In this document: positions 30,154-39,674 of the stretch, in pieces
How positions within the stretch are numbered: position 1 is the stretch's first letter
Layout of the letters: each line of letters opens with the position of its first letter
Source of the DNA: Bacillota bacterium
GTDB taxonomy: Bacteria > Bacillota > Clostridia > TANB77 > UBA1234
Assembly: GCA_016280725.1 (NCBI GenBank)
Contig: JAEEHF010000009.1
Coordinates: 1-48,278 of the forward strand
Reading direction: 5' to 3'
DNA length: 48,278 nucleotides
Program-made: the position numbers and the translations under genes
Notes under the pieces: generated by a model
The model's input: the letters and a program-made list of their open reading frames with translations, nothing else
Databases searched by the model: none
What the model was told of the DNA's origin: nothing

Positions 30154-31017
30154 TTACGCATTCTCCTTTCCTATTGGCTCACCATAGTTTACTTTTGTTT
30201 CTAAGCCATTGTTGCTATTCTTTATTATATCGTCATCTATAATAACTCTATCACTTACAATCATAACAATTGTCGACCCACCATACTTGAAATAACCTTT
30301 TTCATCGCCAGTCTTAAAAGAAACAAGATTATTGTTAACGATTTTTCCTACAAGAAGCGCACCAACTTCAATAAAATACATATTTCCGAATTTCACAGTA
30401 TCCAGAAGATTTACAATTCGATGATTTTCTTTATATATTTTGTACCTTCTTGAAATTGAACTTACTGTATGAAGTTTACCAGGTATTTCATAGCTATCAA
30501 TCAGTTCACCATCAGCTGGAAAACAATATCTATGATAATCGTCAACCGATAATCTGAATACTAATATTTTTCCATTTTCAAACATAGATAAATCCGTGAC
30601 ATCTTTATTCACAAGTTCATATAAATCATAATCACTGTCTTTAATATTTATCTTTAACTTCTCATCAATATCGTACACAAGTAGTTTACTATCTGCGGGA
30701 GAAATAAGCATGTTTTTATTTGTAATCTCAACATTTTTCTTTTTTCTGGTAAAAAAATCATTAAAAGAGGAATATTTTCTATTCTCATATGAAGACATAT
30801 CAATACCATTTGTCTTAACGAATTTATCTATCTTTTTAACACTAGCTTTAGAATCATAATATTTACCTATCATTTTTGAAAAGAACGGTAGAATAACAAT
30901 TTTAAGTATAATTCTCCCAAAGATATTGTTATATAAAAAATTTAGATATTTCTTACCATATTGGACATCTTCATATACAAGTCCATTTTTTCTATCACAA
31001 ATCTTGCCCATAATCAT
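30154..31017 (-). CDS. psd: phosphatidylserine decarboxylase
   Basis: 287 residues. It converts phosphatidylserine to phosphatidylethanolamine and self-cleaves to a pyruvoyl enzyme. The self-processing site is KYGGSTIVMIVSD (about 245), the GGST variant found in clostridial long-form enzymes. Other family motifs are SSFNDFFTRK, LISPADSKLLVYD, FRLSVDDYHRYCFPADG and LHTVSSISRRYKI. Two possible ATGs (31017 and 31011) follow GGTGAT; the second has better spacing. It directly follows pssA (17 bp). Confidence 0.93.
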   Translation of the reverse strand: MIMGKICDRKNGLVYEDVQYGKKYLNFLYNNIFGRIILKIVILPFFSKMIGKYYDSKASVKKIDKFVKTNGIDMSSYENRKYSSFNDFFTRKKKNVEITNKNMLISPADSKLLVYDIDEKLKINIKDSDYDLYELVNKDVTDLSMFENGKILVFRLSVDDYHRYCFPADGELIDSYEIPGKLHTVSSISRRYKIYKENHRIVNLLDTVKFGNMYFIEVGALLVGKIVNNNLVSFKTGDEKGYFKYGGSTIVMIVSDRVIIDDDIIKNSNNGLETKVNYGEPIGKENA

Positions 31018-31034
31018 ATCACCATAATAATTTA

Positions 31035-31646
31035 TTAAATAAACAAAATATAAGCTGTAATCGCCAATATAGATAATATAGCGAAAATAATATAAGCAAT
31101 GCCTCTCGGCTTTTTAATTTTGATCTTAAGAGCAAATAGTAATGAAACAATTAACGTAAATAGTTCTATAATTACGACAATAATATCTCTTGATAAGCAT
31201 AGTGTTAATAAGTATAAAATAGGAAAAATTAGAGCAGTATAAGTAACTGACAAACCTTCATAGTATTCAACTGCTTTTTCACTGTTAGCAGCTTTTATAT
31301 TAAAGTACCCTAATCTAGCTATTCCAAATATACCAAACAAAATGAATAATGGAATATCATACCAATGATTAAGTCCAGAAGCACAAAGTAAAGTAATTGG
31401 AAAAGCTAAAAAGCTTATAACATCTACTAAAGAATCAAGTTCAACTCCGAATTGCTTTTCTTCATCATTTCGTTTACATTTTCTAGCAACTACGCCATCA
31501 AATAAATCACAAATCCCTGCAACAATTAAAAGAATATAAGCATATTTAATAAATGTAATATCCATTATGGTTAGTATAATTCCACATATACTAGCTGAAA
31601 GGCCAACATAAGTTAATACTACAGATTTATTCCATTTTCCTATCAT
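31035..31646 (-). CDS. pssA: CDP-diacylglycerol-serine O-phosphatidyltransferase
   Basis: 203 residues, about six membrane segments, CDP-alcohol phosphatidyltransferase family. The signature DGxxAR(x8)Gx3Dx3D is present as LFDGVVARKCKR followed by FGVELDSLVDV (about 43-72). Adjacent psd makes phosphatidylserine the natural product. The short length is like Bacillus-type PssA. ATG after GGAGATGATTAT. Its lipid substrate would come from the CarS-like cytidylyltransferase two genes upstream. Confidence 0.9.
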   Translation of the reverse strand: MIGKWNKSVVLTYVGLSASICGIILTIMDITFIKYAYILLIVAGICDLFDGVVARKCKRNDEEKQFGVELDSLVDVISFLAFPITLLCASGLNHWYDIPLFILFGIFGIARLGYFNIKAANSEKAVEYYEGLSVTYTALIFPILYLLTLCLSRDIIVVIIELFTLIVSLLFALKIKIKKPRGIAYIIFAILSILAITAYILFI

Positions 31647-31665
31647 ATAATCATCTCCAAAACTA

Positions 31666-34167
31666 TTATATTATAGTTACCGTTCCACTAGCACCATCAA
31701 TTCTAATCTTTTGTCCATCTTTGATTTTACTCATTGCATCATGACAGCTAACTATTGCAGGTATACCATATTCCCTTGATACAATTGCAGCATGACATAG
31801 TATACCGCCATATTCAGTAACTATTCCTGATAATACAGCAAATTTAGGTGTCCATCCCGTATCAGTGAATTTAGTAACAAGAATATCGTTTTCTTTTAAT
31901 CTATCAATTTGAGAAAAGTCTTCAATCACTCTAGCAACTCCCTCAACAATTCCACTATTTGCTCCTAATCCTTTAATTTGTTCAGATTTTACATTTGTTA
32001 TATCTACATCGCTAAATACTTCTCCAATTTCATTTTCGCTCATAAAATTCTTAAATGAATAATAATAATTTTTATTTTTTTGAATAATTTCGTTAACTTC
32101 ACTATTACTTAGCTTATTATCTAAATAGTCCCATATATTACCAACCTTTAAAAACCATATATCACTTATGCTGGAAATTATTCCTTCAGCACATAGTTCT
32201 TTTGCTAATTTTATAGTGTAAATTCTTATCAAATAATAAAATCTAGTAGATACATCCCTAAATTCTTCTCTCCACCATAGCATTTCTCTCATATTGGTAA
32301 TTTTTTTTACAATTTTATTGTAGGTTCTATGCGATACGTTATTTTTAATTTTTTCTAGTATCTCCTCATATTGTTTCCTTCCATTTTGTTTATCTTTTTC
32401 TGGGCTAAATTCATCGCTTAAGTTAACCATGTCTTTGACAGAGACAATTATTGGAGTTACATCTTCAAAGTAGCATTCATATGTAACATCTAGTTCCTTA
32501 TCTGAATGATATCCATATAAATTAATTAAATCTCTAATTTCATTTAAATATATTGAATCGTTTAATGAATTATAGTCATTTGTTATTGAATCTACATCAC
32601 TATTTAACCAGTAATTCTTTGCACTAGTATCGTTTCGAATTTTTCTACTAATATCCCACATATCATAGAAAGGAAGCAAATGTGAAATATTGTCAATGCA
32701 TCCAAGAAGAGTTAAGTATTCTGTTTCATCAACATATTTTAAAAGACCGTCTTTATATAATGATTGGTGGATTGTATTAATAAATATTTGCCAAAAATAT
32801 GTAGACTCACTTTTTAAATAATCATCATGTGTAAGCTTGTACCATTCTTTCTTAATATCCGTGATCTTATCTTTATCGTATCTATTTTTATAGTCATCAT
32901 ATTTATTTAATAAATCAGATTTAAGAGACACGGCAGTGTTTTTTCTCTCATTTAGGATTTTTCTTTGAGCTAAGGCCATTCTAGCAATTTTAACTATCGA
33001 TTTTAGCGAAACTTTTGTAGTCTCTCCATCACCTTCATATGTAATCCTTACACCATACTCGCTATCAAATTCACGTTCCTTATAACCTATGACTTGACTC
33101 ATCGCAAGCTTGACGCATGACATATTCCAATATGGTCTAGCAAAATACATTTCTCCAAGTTTTTTAGGTATTTGTTTATTCGTAAGAATTTTAGAGTCAA
33201 GAATGAATTTACGAAGCGTGTATTCCCATATATACTCATATAAGCTCCACATATATGGATAACATATTGTAGCTGATACACCGCCATCTTTAAAATCTGC
33301 CGTAGACCATAGTTCCTTATAATCAAGATATTTAATCTTAGTTATTCTTCTTGCTTGAAGTATATATAACTTGTTTTCTTTAATCGCAAACTCTATATCA
33401 CATGGATAACCATATAATAATTGAATTTTCAAAAATATTTCGCAAAACTTAATTAAATTCTCCTTTGATACAAAAGGATTTTCAGAGTCAGAGCTTAGTT
33501 CATTATTGTACCAATCATAATAATACTGTTCTGGTCTATTTTGCCCACTTACTATATTTTCACCAAGACCTTCACCTATTTCAACTAGCATTTGCTTATC
33601 ATTTCCAGTTATCGGATTTAAAGTAAAGCAAATACCACTATATTCGGCATCACACATCTCTTGGACAATAACAGCCATACCAAAATCATCTGTAGAAATA
33701 TTATTATTAGCAATATAACTAAGTAGTTCATTACTAAACATTGACTTATAACAACTAATAATACTTTTTTCTATATCATTTTTAGAGCAATTTAAAAATG
33801 ATTTATATTGGCCCGCAAATGAAAAACACTCTAAATCTTCCTTAGTGCCACTACTTCTAACAGCATACTTTTTATTATCATCAAGTTTTTCGTTTATATC
33901 ATTTAATATCGTTTCTGGGATATTAACTTTATCAAACAACTCAATCAATTTAACGCTTAATTCTGCCACATTGCTCTTACTAAGCATTTTAAGGTTACTA
34001 TCAATTTCTTTTTGTATATTATTTGTTTTTATAATTTCAAAATAAGTGTCTTTATCAATAATAATTCCATTTGGCACATTTATACCAGCATGCTTCATTT
34101 CAATAAGTGAACTAGCCTTATTTCCGACTTTTTCTACAGAACAATCACTATAAAAATCAATAACCAT
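31666..34167 (-). CDS. rifampin-phosphotransferase-like dikinase (second copy)
   Basis: 833 residues from the ATG at 34167 (MVIDFYSDCSVEKVGNKASS), preferred over an in-frame TTG that overlaps the GGGGGAA ribosome binding site. The ATP-grasp domain (1 to about 280) has YAVRSSGTKEDLECFSFAGQ, VIVQEMCDAEYSGICFTLNP and VEIGEGLGENIVSG. A long helical middle domain (about 300-740) probably binds the acceptor. The C-terminal swivel domain has GGILCHAAIVSREYG, with the catalytic His near 790. The domain order equals rifampin phosphotransferase, which moves the beta-phosphate of ATP to a hydroxyl. It is paralogous to the gene at 27008 but only distantly similar in the middle, so the acceptors may differ. 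No frameshift needed. Confidence 0.85.
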   Translation of the reverse strand: MVIDFYSDCSVEKVGNKASSLIEMKHAGINVPNGIIIDKDTYFEIIKTNNIQKEIDSNLKMLSKSNVAELSVKLIELFDKVNIPETILNDINEKLDDNKKYAVRSSGTKEDLECFSFAGQYKSFLNCSKNDIEKSIISCYKSMFSNELLSYIANNNISTDDFGMAVIVQEMCDAEYSGICFTLNPITGNDKQMLVEIGEGLGENIVSGQNRPEQYYYDWYNNELSSDSENPFVSKENLIKFCEIFLKIQLLYGYPCDIEFAIKENKLYILQARRITKIKYLDYKELWSTADFKDGGVSATICYPYMWSLYEYIWEYTLRKFILDSKILTNKQIPKKLGEMYFARPYWNMSCVKLAMSQVIGYKEREFDSEYGVRITYEGDGETTKVSLKSIVKIARMALAQRKILNERKNTAVSLKSDLLNKYDDYKNRYDKDKITDIKKEWYKLTHDDYLKSESTYFWQIFINTIHQSLYKDGLLKYVDETEYLTLLGCIDNISHLLPFYDMWDISRKIRNDTSAKNYWLNSDVDSITNDYNSLNDSIYLNEIRDLINLYGYHSDKELDVTYECYFEDVTPIIVSVKDMVNLSDEFSPEKDKQNGRKQYEEILEKIKNNVSHRTYNKIVKKITNMREMLWWREEFRDVSTRFYYLIRIYTIKLAKELCAEGIISSISDIWFLKVGNIWDYLDNKLSNSEVNEIIQKNKNYYYSFKNFMSENEIGEVFSDVDITNVKSEQIKGLGANSGIVEGVARVIEDFSQIDRLKENDILVTKFTDTGWTPKFAVLSGIVTEYGGILCHAAIVSREYGIPAIVSCHDAMSKIKDGQKIRIDGASGTVTII

Positions 34168-34188
34168 ATTTTCCCCCAAGGTATTAAA

Positions 34189-34785
34189 CTAAAACATGTT
34201 TTTTCTCATGCCAATAAAGTATAATAGCATATTGAAAAATAAGTGCGTGATTAATCCAACGAATACATAAGTAAAATAAAAACCTACTGTCATACGATAA
34301 AACATCGCAACAACAAGACATACTCCAAACACTGAATCTGCTTGATCAAGAATAATAAAATAGATCTTTTTGGCTCCTTTTGGAGGCTTACCAGGTTCTA
34401 TACTTAATCTTCTCTTTAAAAAACTATTTGGCAATTCAAATAAAGCATAAAAAAGTCCCACAAGAAATCCAACTATTATATTAAATACAGCGCTGTTTTC
34501 ATTGCTATTATAAAACAAATTATAATTTAGTAAGCTAGTCTTAGCACACAAAAGCCCCCATAATATTTGAAAAAAAATAGTTAATATAATGTATCCAAAT
34601 AGTCCCTTCCAAGTTTTGTTATCACCCAGTATTCTTTTACCATCTATAAAGTTCTTATTAAAATCAATTGGTTTCTTCAAGGAAGGTAATAGACCAGATT
34701 TACAAAATATGCTATTTACTACTCCAGCGATAATAGCTGGCAAAAGCGTAACATACATAGATATAAGCGTATCTATAAGGCTCAT
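34189..34785 (-). CDS. CDP-archaeol-synthase-family (DUF46) lipid cytidylyltransferase
   Basis: 198 residues, about five membrane segments. The family motifs are clear: DGKRILGDNKTWKGLFG (about 49-65), ELPNSFLKRRLSIEPGKPPK and ILDQADSVFG. Archaeal CarS activates archaetidic acid with CTP; bacterial members probably make CDP-diacylglycerol or a related CDP-lipid. In this operon it would supply pssA. The usual bacterial cdsA is not in the window. ATG after GGGTGATAATTT; 21 bp before the dikinase and 18 bp after copA. Confidence 0.88.
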   Translation of the reverse strand: MSLIDTLISMYVTLLPAIIAGVVNSIFCKSGLLPSLKKPIDFNKNFIDGKRILGDNKTWKGLFGYIILTIFFQILWGLLCAKTSLLNYNLFYNSNENSAVFNIIVGFLVGLFYALFELPNSFLKRRLSIEPGKPPKGAKKIYFIILDQADSVFGVCLVVAMFYRMTVGFYFTYVFVGLITHLFFNMLLYFIGMRKNMF

Positions 34786-34803
34786 AAATTATCACCCAAA
34801 ACA

Positions 34804-36981
34804 CTAAAACTTCTTAATTCTTAAAGAATTCAATACTACAATTATACTACTTATCATCATAGCTGCACTTCCAACAATTGGGTTAATCTCTAATCCAAAC
34901 TGAGAAAATAGTCCACTTGCAATTGGTATCATACATATATTATATACAAATGCCCAAAACAAATTTTGCTTGATGATATTCAATGTTTTATTACTCAAAT
35001 CTATCAATTCTATAATCTTTTCCAAATTGTCGTTCATTAATATTACATTAGCCGAATTTATCGATATGTCTGTTCCTGTCGCTATCGATATTCCAATATC
35101 CGCATTAACTAATGAAATGCTATCATTTATTCCGTCGCCGCACATAGCAACAATACCTTGTTTTTTTAGTTCTTGCACTTTCAGTGCTTTATCTTTTGGA
35201 CTGCAATTTGCCAAAACCTCTTCTATTTCAAGTTCATCTGCAATCGTTTTGGCCGTCATATCATTGTCTCCTGTAAGCATTGTAGGAGTAATTTTTCTTT
35301 CTTTTAAAGAAGTAATTAGCTCCTTGCTGGATTCTCTTATCGTATCTTTAACACCAACCAGCGCTAATACATTATCATTCTTAACAATATATAATATACT
35401 GTTACCAAGTTTTGTTAATTCTTCCTCATCATTAATTATCCCATCAATAGAAATTTTCTTTTCAATCATTATTTGACGATTTCCTATGTAGTATTCATCA
35501 TTTCCTATTCTTCCAAATACTCCTTTACCAGGAATCGAACTAAATTCCTCAACACTGTCTAATGAAATGTTATTATTTTCAGCATATCTTACAATGGATT
35601 TTGCAATTGGATGCTCGCTTTTAGATTCAATGCTTGCAATCCATTTAAAAATAGTTATGTCATTTTCCTCTGAATAATTAATTAATTTTGAAATGTTTAA
35701 ATTACCATAAGTAAGTGTACCCGTTTTATCGAATAGAATATTGTTAATCTTACGTGCATTTTCCAGTGCTTCTCCTGACTTTATTAAAATCCCTTTTGAA
35801 GTTGCTTTGCCAGTTGCTACGACAATTGCAAGAGGAGTGGCAAGGCCTAAACTACACGGACATGCTACAACAAGTACAGATACAAAGTACTTTATAGCAA
35901 TTGATACATCCTTTGTGATAATCATCCAAATAGCAAATGTTATAATACTAAGAATAATTACAATTGGAACAAAAATCCCACTAATACTATCTGCTATTTT
36001 TCCAATTGGCGCTTTTTGGTTAGTTGCTTCAACAACCATTTTAACTATTTCAGATACTGTAGATTCTCTTCCTATTTTCTCTGCTTTATATTTTATATAG
36101 CCATCATAATTAATACTTCCAGCTAGTACTTTTGAAGATATTTCCTTTTTTACCGGTTTACTTTCTCCCGTGATAAATGATTCATCAATATGTGTTTCTC
36201 CTTCTACGATTTCTCCATCAACTGCTATCTTTCCACCAGGTCTACATACAAGAATATCTCCTTTATTTACCTCATCAATAGTTACTGTCTGTTCTTTTCC
36301 TTCTTTAACTATTATCGCATTTTTAGGGGTGATAGTAACTAATCTTTGAATTGCTTCCTTAGTCTTATTTTTATTTTTATTTTCAATTATCCTTCCAAGT
36401 TTTACAAAAAATATAACCATCGCTGAAGATTCAAAATATAGCTTATCATTTTGGAACATGCTATATACACTATATAAATATCCCGAAAGTACTCCAAGTG
36501 TAACTAGAGTGTCCATATTAGGTGTTTTATGAACTAAGTTAATTAACCCGCTTTTAACAATATCTATGCCTAGTGCAATTACAATGGTGGTAAGAATAAA
36601 AAGCGTAATTCCGTTAGCAATTGGGTTTACTTCATAACTAAATGCAGGAATTTCTGGAAAATTAAACATATGTGCCATCGAAATATAGAAAATAATTACA
36701 GTCAAAATTCCAATAATAATAGTTTTAATTCTATCGCGATAGTCTTTTTTCTCCTCAAAATTCAAGACATATTTTCCAAGACTTGAAAAACCTGCTTCTT
36801 TTACAAATCTATTTAAATCTTCTAGTTTTATCTTTTTATCATCATATTCAATTGAAGCTGAATTCATAATTAGGTTTACACTTGCGCTAATTATACCTTC
36901 TTGTTTATTAAGATATTTCTCTAATCCATTAGAACATGCTGAACAAGTCATTCCTTCAATTGATAGAATAATCTTTTTCAA
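34804..36981 (-). CDS. copA: copper-exporting P1B-type ATPase
   Basis: 725 residues. One N-terminal heavy-metal domain (GMTCSACSNGLEKYL, about 8-22), then eight predicted membrane helices with the Cu-binding CPC (VACPCSLGLATPLAIV, about 372), phosphorylation site FDKTGTLTYG (about 417), SEHPIAKSI, TGDNDMTAKTIADEL and hinge GDGINDSISLVNADIG (about 614). TTG start at 36981 after GAGGGATCTAA. It is the first gene of the block that continues with lipid genes; the link to lipid synthesis is unclear and may be positional. No CsoR/CopY regulator or copZ is adjacent. Confidence 0.94.
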   Translation of the reverse strand: MKKIILSIEGMTCSACSNGLEKYLNKQEGIISASVNLIMNSASIEYDDKKIKLEDLNRFVKEAGFSSLGKYVLNFEEKKDYRDRIKTIIIGILTVIIFYISMAHMFNFPEIPAFSYEVNPIANGITLFILTTIVIALGIDIVKSGLINLVHKTPNMDTLVTLGVLSGYLYSVYSMFQNDKLYFESSAMVIFFVKLGRIIENKNKNKTKEAIQRLVTITPKNAIIVKEGKEQTVTIDEVNKGDILVCRPGGKIAVDGEIVEGETHIDESFITGESKPVKKEISSKVLAGSINYDGYIKYKAEKIGRESTVSEIVKMVVEATNQKAPIGKIADSISGIFVPIVIILSIITFAIWMIITKDVSIAIKYFVSVLVVACPCSLGLATPLAIVVATGKATSKGILIKSGEALENARKINNILFDKTGTLTYGNLNISKLINYSEENDITIFKWIASIESKSEHPIAKSIVRYAENNNISLDSVEEFSSIPGKGVFGRIGNDEYYIGNRQIMIEKKISIDGIINDEEELTKLGNSILYIVKNDNVLALVGVKDTIRESSKELITSLKERKITPTMLTGDNDMTAKTIADELEIEEVLANCSPKDKALKVQELKKQGIVAMCGDGINDSISLVNADIGISIATGTDISINSANVILMNDNLEKIIELIDLSNKTLNIIKQNLFWAFVYNICMIPIASGLFSQFGLEINPIVGSAAMMISSIIVVLNSLRIKKF

Positions 36982-37009
36982 TTAGATCCCTCATTTATAA
37001 TTTAAAATT

Positions 37010-37082
37010 CGTTTTTCGAAAGAAGGGGACATCCCCATTTTTTAAAAACTCTTTAGTGACGAAGCAAGATGCCAATTTTCAT
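37010..37082. repeat. direct repeat copy A (73 bp)
   Basis: Begins CGTTTTTCGAAAGAAGGGG and ends GATGCCAATTTTCAT. Matches copy B at 37168-37240 over the same length with only a few mismatches. Lies immediately upstream of copA, in the copA-divIVA gap. Confidence 0.8.
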
Positions 37083-37167
37083 TCCTATTTTTATAATTCG
37101 AATCAAAATTGCCATATCGCAAGGAGCCTAGAATTCAACATCCGTTTTTCAAAAAGGGTACGCCCCT

Positions 37168-37240
37168 CGTTCTTCGAAAGAAGGGGCCATCACCATTTTT
37201 AAAAAACTCTTTAGTGACGAAGCAAGATGCCAATTTTCAT
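37168..37240. repeat. direct repeat copy B (73 bp)
   Basis: Same orientation as copy A, offset 158 bp. The shared 3' part CTCTTTAGTGACGAAGCAAG is identical. The 85-bp spacer is not repeated. No coding potential seen in the 319-bp gap. Confidence 0.8.
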
Positions 37241-37256
37241 GCAAATTAATTTTAGC

Positions 37257-37284
37257 ATAAAAAAAAGCCCCTATAAAGGGCTTT
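37257..37284 (-). terminator. rho-independent terminator of the mutS-divIVA block
   Basis: Minus strand AAAGCCC, 7-base loop, GGGCTTT continuing into a T-run, 16 bp after the divIVA stop. Confidence 0.85.
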
Positions 37285-37300
37285 AGTTCTATTATTAAAA

Positions 37301-37756
37301 TTAATTTTCATCATCATTTATATCTTTCAACAATTCTAGTTGAGAAATAAGTAAAGCTTCCATCTTTGCCTTATATACATCAAACTGTTTTTTTGTTTCT
37401 TGAAGTTTAAGTTCTTTTTCAAGCATTACTTTACCTAATTCATCAACAGACTTTTGAGCATTGATTTCAGCTTCCTTCAATATATTGTCTGCTTCAACTC
37501 TTGCATTTTGTTTAACAGTTTCTGCTGTTCCTTGTGCAACAACTAAAGCATTTTGAAGAGTATCCTCAATTGATTTATAATGCTGAATACCTTGATTTAA
37601 TACAGAGATTTTGTCTTTATATTCAATATTCTCTTTATATATTTTTTCATAGTCTCTAAGAAGTTCACTCATAAATTCTTGAACCTCTTGTGTACTATAA
37701 CCATTAACAACTTGTTTGCTAAAGGTTTTGTTTTCAATATCTAACGGAGTAATCAT
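37301..37756 (-). CDS. divIVA: DivIVA-domain protein
   Basis: 151 residues, mostly coiled coil. The membrane-curvature binding N-terminus is MITPLDIENKTFSKQVVNGY followed by STQEVQEFMSELLRDYE, the typical DivIVA/GpsB pattern. Residues 30-145 form a long coiled coil for oligomerisation. Marks cell poles and septa and recruits division or elongation proteins. ATG after GGAGGAAGGCAGT. It follows sepF by 29 bp, the standard division cluster of Bacillota, and ends the transcription unit. Confidence 0.92.
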   Translation of the reverse strand: MITPLDIENKTFSKQVVNGYSTQEVQEFMSELLRDYEKIYKENIEYKDKISVLNQGIQHYKSIEDTLQNALVVAQGTAETVKQNARVEADNILKEAEINAQKSVDELGKVMLEKELKLQETKKQFDVYKAKMEALLISQLELLKDINDDEN

Positions 37757-37785
37757 ACTGCCTTCCTCCTTCTATAATACAAGCA

Positions 37786-38259
37786 TTATTTAATCCAAGA
37801 AACAGACGAAGATGATTTTTCTTTAACTGATTCTTTAATTATCTCATTTGTAATTTCATAATTATATGGTGCAATTAGAAAAATTGAATTTGAAATCTTT
37901 TGAATGTTTCCATCTAATGCGTAAACAGCCCCACTCATGAAATCTATAATTCTTCTTGCAACATCTTTATTAACATATTCCAAGTTTACAATTATTGATT
38001 TTTTGCATTTAAGATGCTCACAAATCTCTGATGCTTGTTCATAACTATTTGGTTGAGAAATAACTACTCTTACCGATTGAGCCGATGCAACAGGAAGTCC
38101 AACTACCTTGTTTTTTCTTCCCCAACCCGTCTTAGGAGCAACTTCTTCCTCTACTTCTTCTTGTTCCTCATAATCGTAGGTTTCTTCATCATCTTCATAA
38201 CCAGGATTTTGCTCTATTCCTAATACTCCTAGTAATTTATTCATAACTCCATTTCCCAT
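37786..38259 (-). CDS. sepF: cell division protein SepF
   Basis: 157 residues. An amphipathic N-terminal membrane anchor (MGNGVMNKLLGVLGIEQNPG) and an acidic linker (about 20-42) precede the SepF core (VVISQPNSYEQASEICEHLK; KKSIIVNLEYVNKDVARRII; DFMSGAVYALDGNIQKI; FLIAPYNYEI). It tethers FtsZ filaments to the membrane. ATG at 38259 after GGGAGGATATATAAG; an internal ATG six codons in is the alternative start. Followed by divIVA. Confidence 0.93.
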   Translation of the reverse strand: MGNGVMNKLLGVLGIEQNPGYEDDEETYDYEEQEEVEEEVAPKTGWGRKNKVVGLPVASAQSVRVVISQPNSYEQASEICEHLKCKKSIIVNLEYVNKDVARRIIDFMSGAVYALDGNIQKISNSIFLIAPYNYEITNEIIKESVKEKSSSSVSWIK

Positions 38260-38319
38260 CTTATATATCCTCCCTATGTAATCGGTAAAAGCATACGTGC
38301 TACCTCAATTTCTACTAAA

Positions 38320-38347
38320 ATTTTATAATATGTAGAATTAAAGTCAA
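38320..38347 (-). promoter_or_regulatory. possible promoter of sepF-divIVA
   Basis: Minus strand TTGACT, 16 bases, TAAAAT in the 143-bp gap between the HlyD-like gene and sepF. Confidence 0.45.
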
Positions 38348-38402
38348 CCTTGCACAAGGCCTTTTAAAGTTTATTTAACCCTCTTGTAATAAAGCTGTAA
38401 AC

Positions 38403-39662
38403 TTAATTAATTATGACTCTATCATATAGATTTACCTTATTTCGGTCATCTACAATTGCCTCTGGAATGCCCATTTCCATTAATTCATCATCTTCATAGT
38501 TTTTGATTATTGAAAAGTCAGAAGTAGATTTTTCTACGTTTATGTAAACTTCTTTTTGATATCCCGTAGTTCCTAGAACTTTTATTGCTTGAACTTTTGC
38601 ATAAAGATCACCAGTGTTTTCGTCTACTATTGCTTTTTCATAAATTGACTCGTTTGGAACCTTCATTCCTTCATAATTCCACCAAATAATATCTAAATTT
38701 ATTTTTCTATATTTTGATAAGTCTTCGGTGTTATCTTCCGTTTTAACAATTACTATTCTTGTGTCGTCTTCTTCAGCTATATATTCGACTACTGCTTTTG
38801 AATAAGTTTTAAATGTGCCATCAAAACTAATTCTTATAGTATCATTAACACTTAACGTTTTGCTCTCTTCAGAATTTGTCAATATTGCAAGATACACTGA
38901 AAAATTATTTACTATTTTAATCTTATTTGGATCAATTGGTATTTGCTGGTCAACAACGAAAGGTATTCTCTTCAAATCATTTATTGTTATCTGTGAAAAG
39001 CTATCTGGTGTTAAAACACTTTCATATCCATCAACTCTATATGAAATCATTCCCGATTCATCGGACTTTAAATCATTTTTTGAACTATATTTACTATTTT
39101 CATAACCAATTCTCTCATTTATGAGTTTTTTAAGTTCAGAGTTATCTGGTACTACTTTACCAATATTTTTAATTTTGTTAAAAAGTGTTTCATCAATAGT
39201 TTCCTTAAGTGTTACTAACGAAACATACTCATTTTCTGATTTATATATATCATAAACCATTTGGCCTAATTCCTTATCAACTGATTTTAACTCTTGTGAA
39301 TAATCAGTTGTATCTTCTTCAATAAGCTCCTGTATTTGTTCATCAATAATACTAATATCTCTTTTAACATTTTCATTTTCTTCTTCTATAAAAGAGGCAA
39401 TGACACCACCTTTTGCAATCTTTGTTGCATCTTGTGCCACTACTTTTCTTTCTCCAGCATAAGAATCAGTATTTATAACTTTTTCATCTCTAATTACATA
39501 TGCTGTCACATTTTCATACTTAGTTATTCTATCATTTCTAACAATAATATAGTCGGTTGGTTTTCTAAACATCTTTATGAAGTAGAAAATAAAAAATGTT
39601 GCCGCTACTATTATGCCAGCTAATAACAAATACAATAGATTTTGCTTTGTAGTTTGTCTCAT
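38403..39662 (-). CDS. HlyD-like membrane protein
   Basis: 419 residues. One N-terminal membrane helix (LLYLLLAGIIVAATFFIFYF, about 9-28) and a large extracytoplasmic part with a lipoyl/barrel-sandwich half (AQDATKIAKGGVIASFIEEE), a coiled coil (about 95-160) and a C-terminal beta-rich half ending IVDDRNKVNLYDRVIIN. This matches the HlyD-family adaptor found beside sepF in clostridia. No ABC exporter partner is nearby, so a role in envelope assembly or division is more likely than a classical secretion adaptor. It starts 12 bp after miaA. Confidence 0.75.
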   Translation of the reverse strand: MRQTTKQNLLYLLLAGIIVAATFFIFYFIKMFRKPTDYIIVRNDRITKYENVTAYVIRDEKVINTDSYAGERKVVAQDATKIAKGGVIASFIEEENENVKRDISIIDEQIQELIEEDTTDYSQELKSVDKELGQMVYDIYKSENEYVSLVTLKETIDETLFNKIKNIGKVVPDNSELKKLINERIGYENSKYSSKNDLKSDESGMISYRVDGYESVLTPDSFSQITINDLKRIPFVVDQQIPIDPNKIKIVNNFSVYLAILTNSEESKTLSVNDTIRISFDGTFKTYSKAVVEYIAEEDDTRIVIVKTEDNTEDLSKYRKINLDIIWWNYEGMKVPNESIYEKAIVDENTGDLYAKVQAIKVLGTTGYQKEVYINVEKSTSDFSIIKNYEDDELMEMGIPEAIVDDRNKVNLYDRVIIN

Positions 39663-39674
39663 TTGTATACATTA

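Noticed and set aside
27008-34167. The two dikinase-like genes as PEP synthase or pyruvate phosphate dikinase
   Set aside because: The C-terminal PEP-binding TIM barrel is missing and the His-swivel domain is C-terminal after a helical middle, as in rifampin phosphotransferase.
37010-37240. CRISPR array
   Set aside because: Only two copies, 73 bp long with an 85-bp spacer, and no cas genes.
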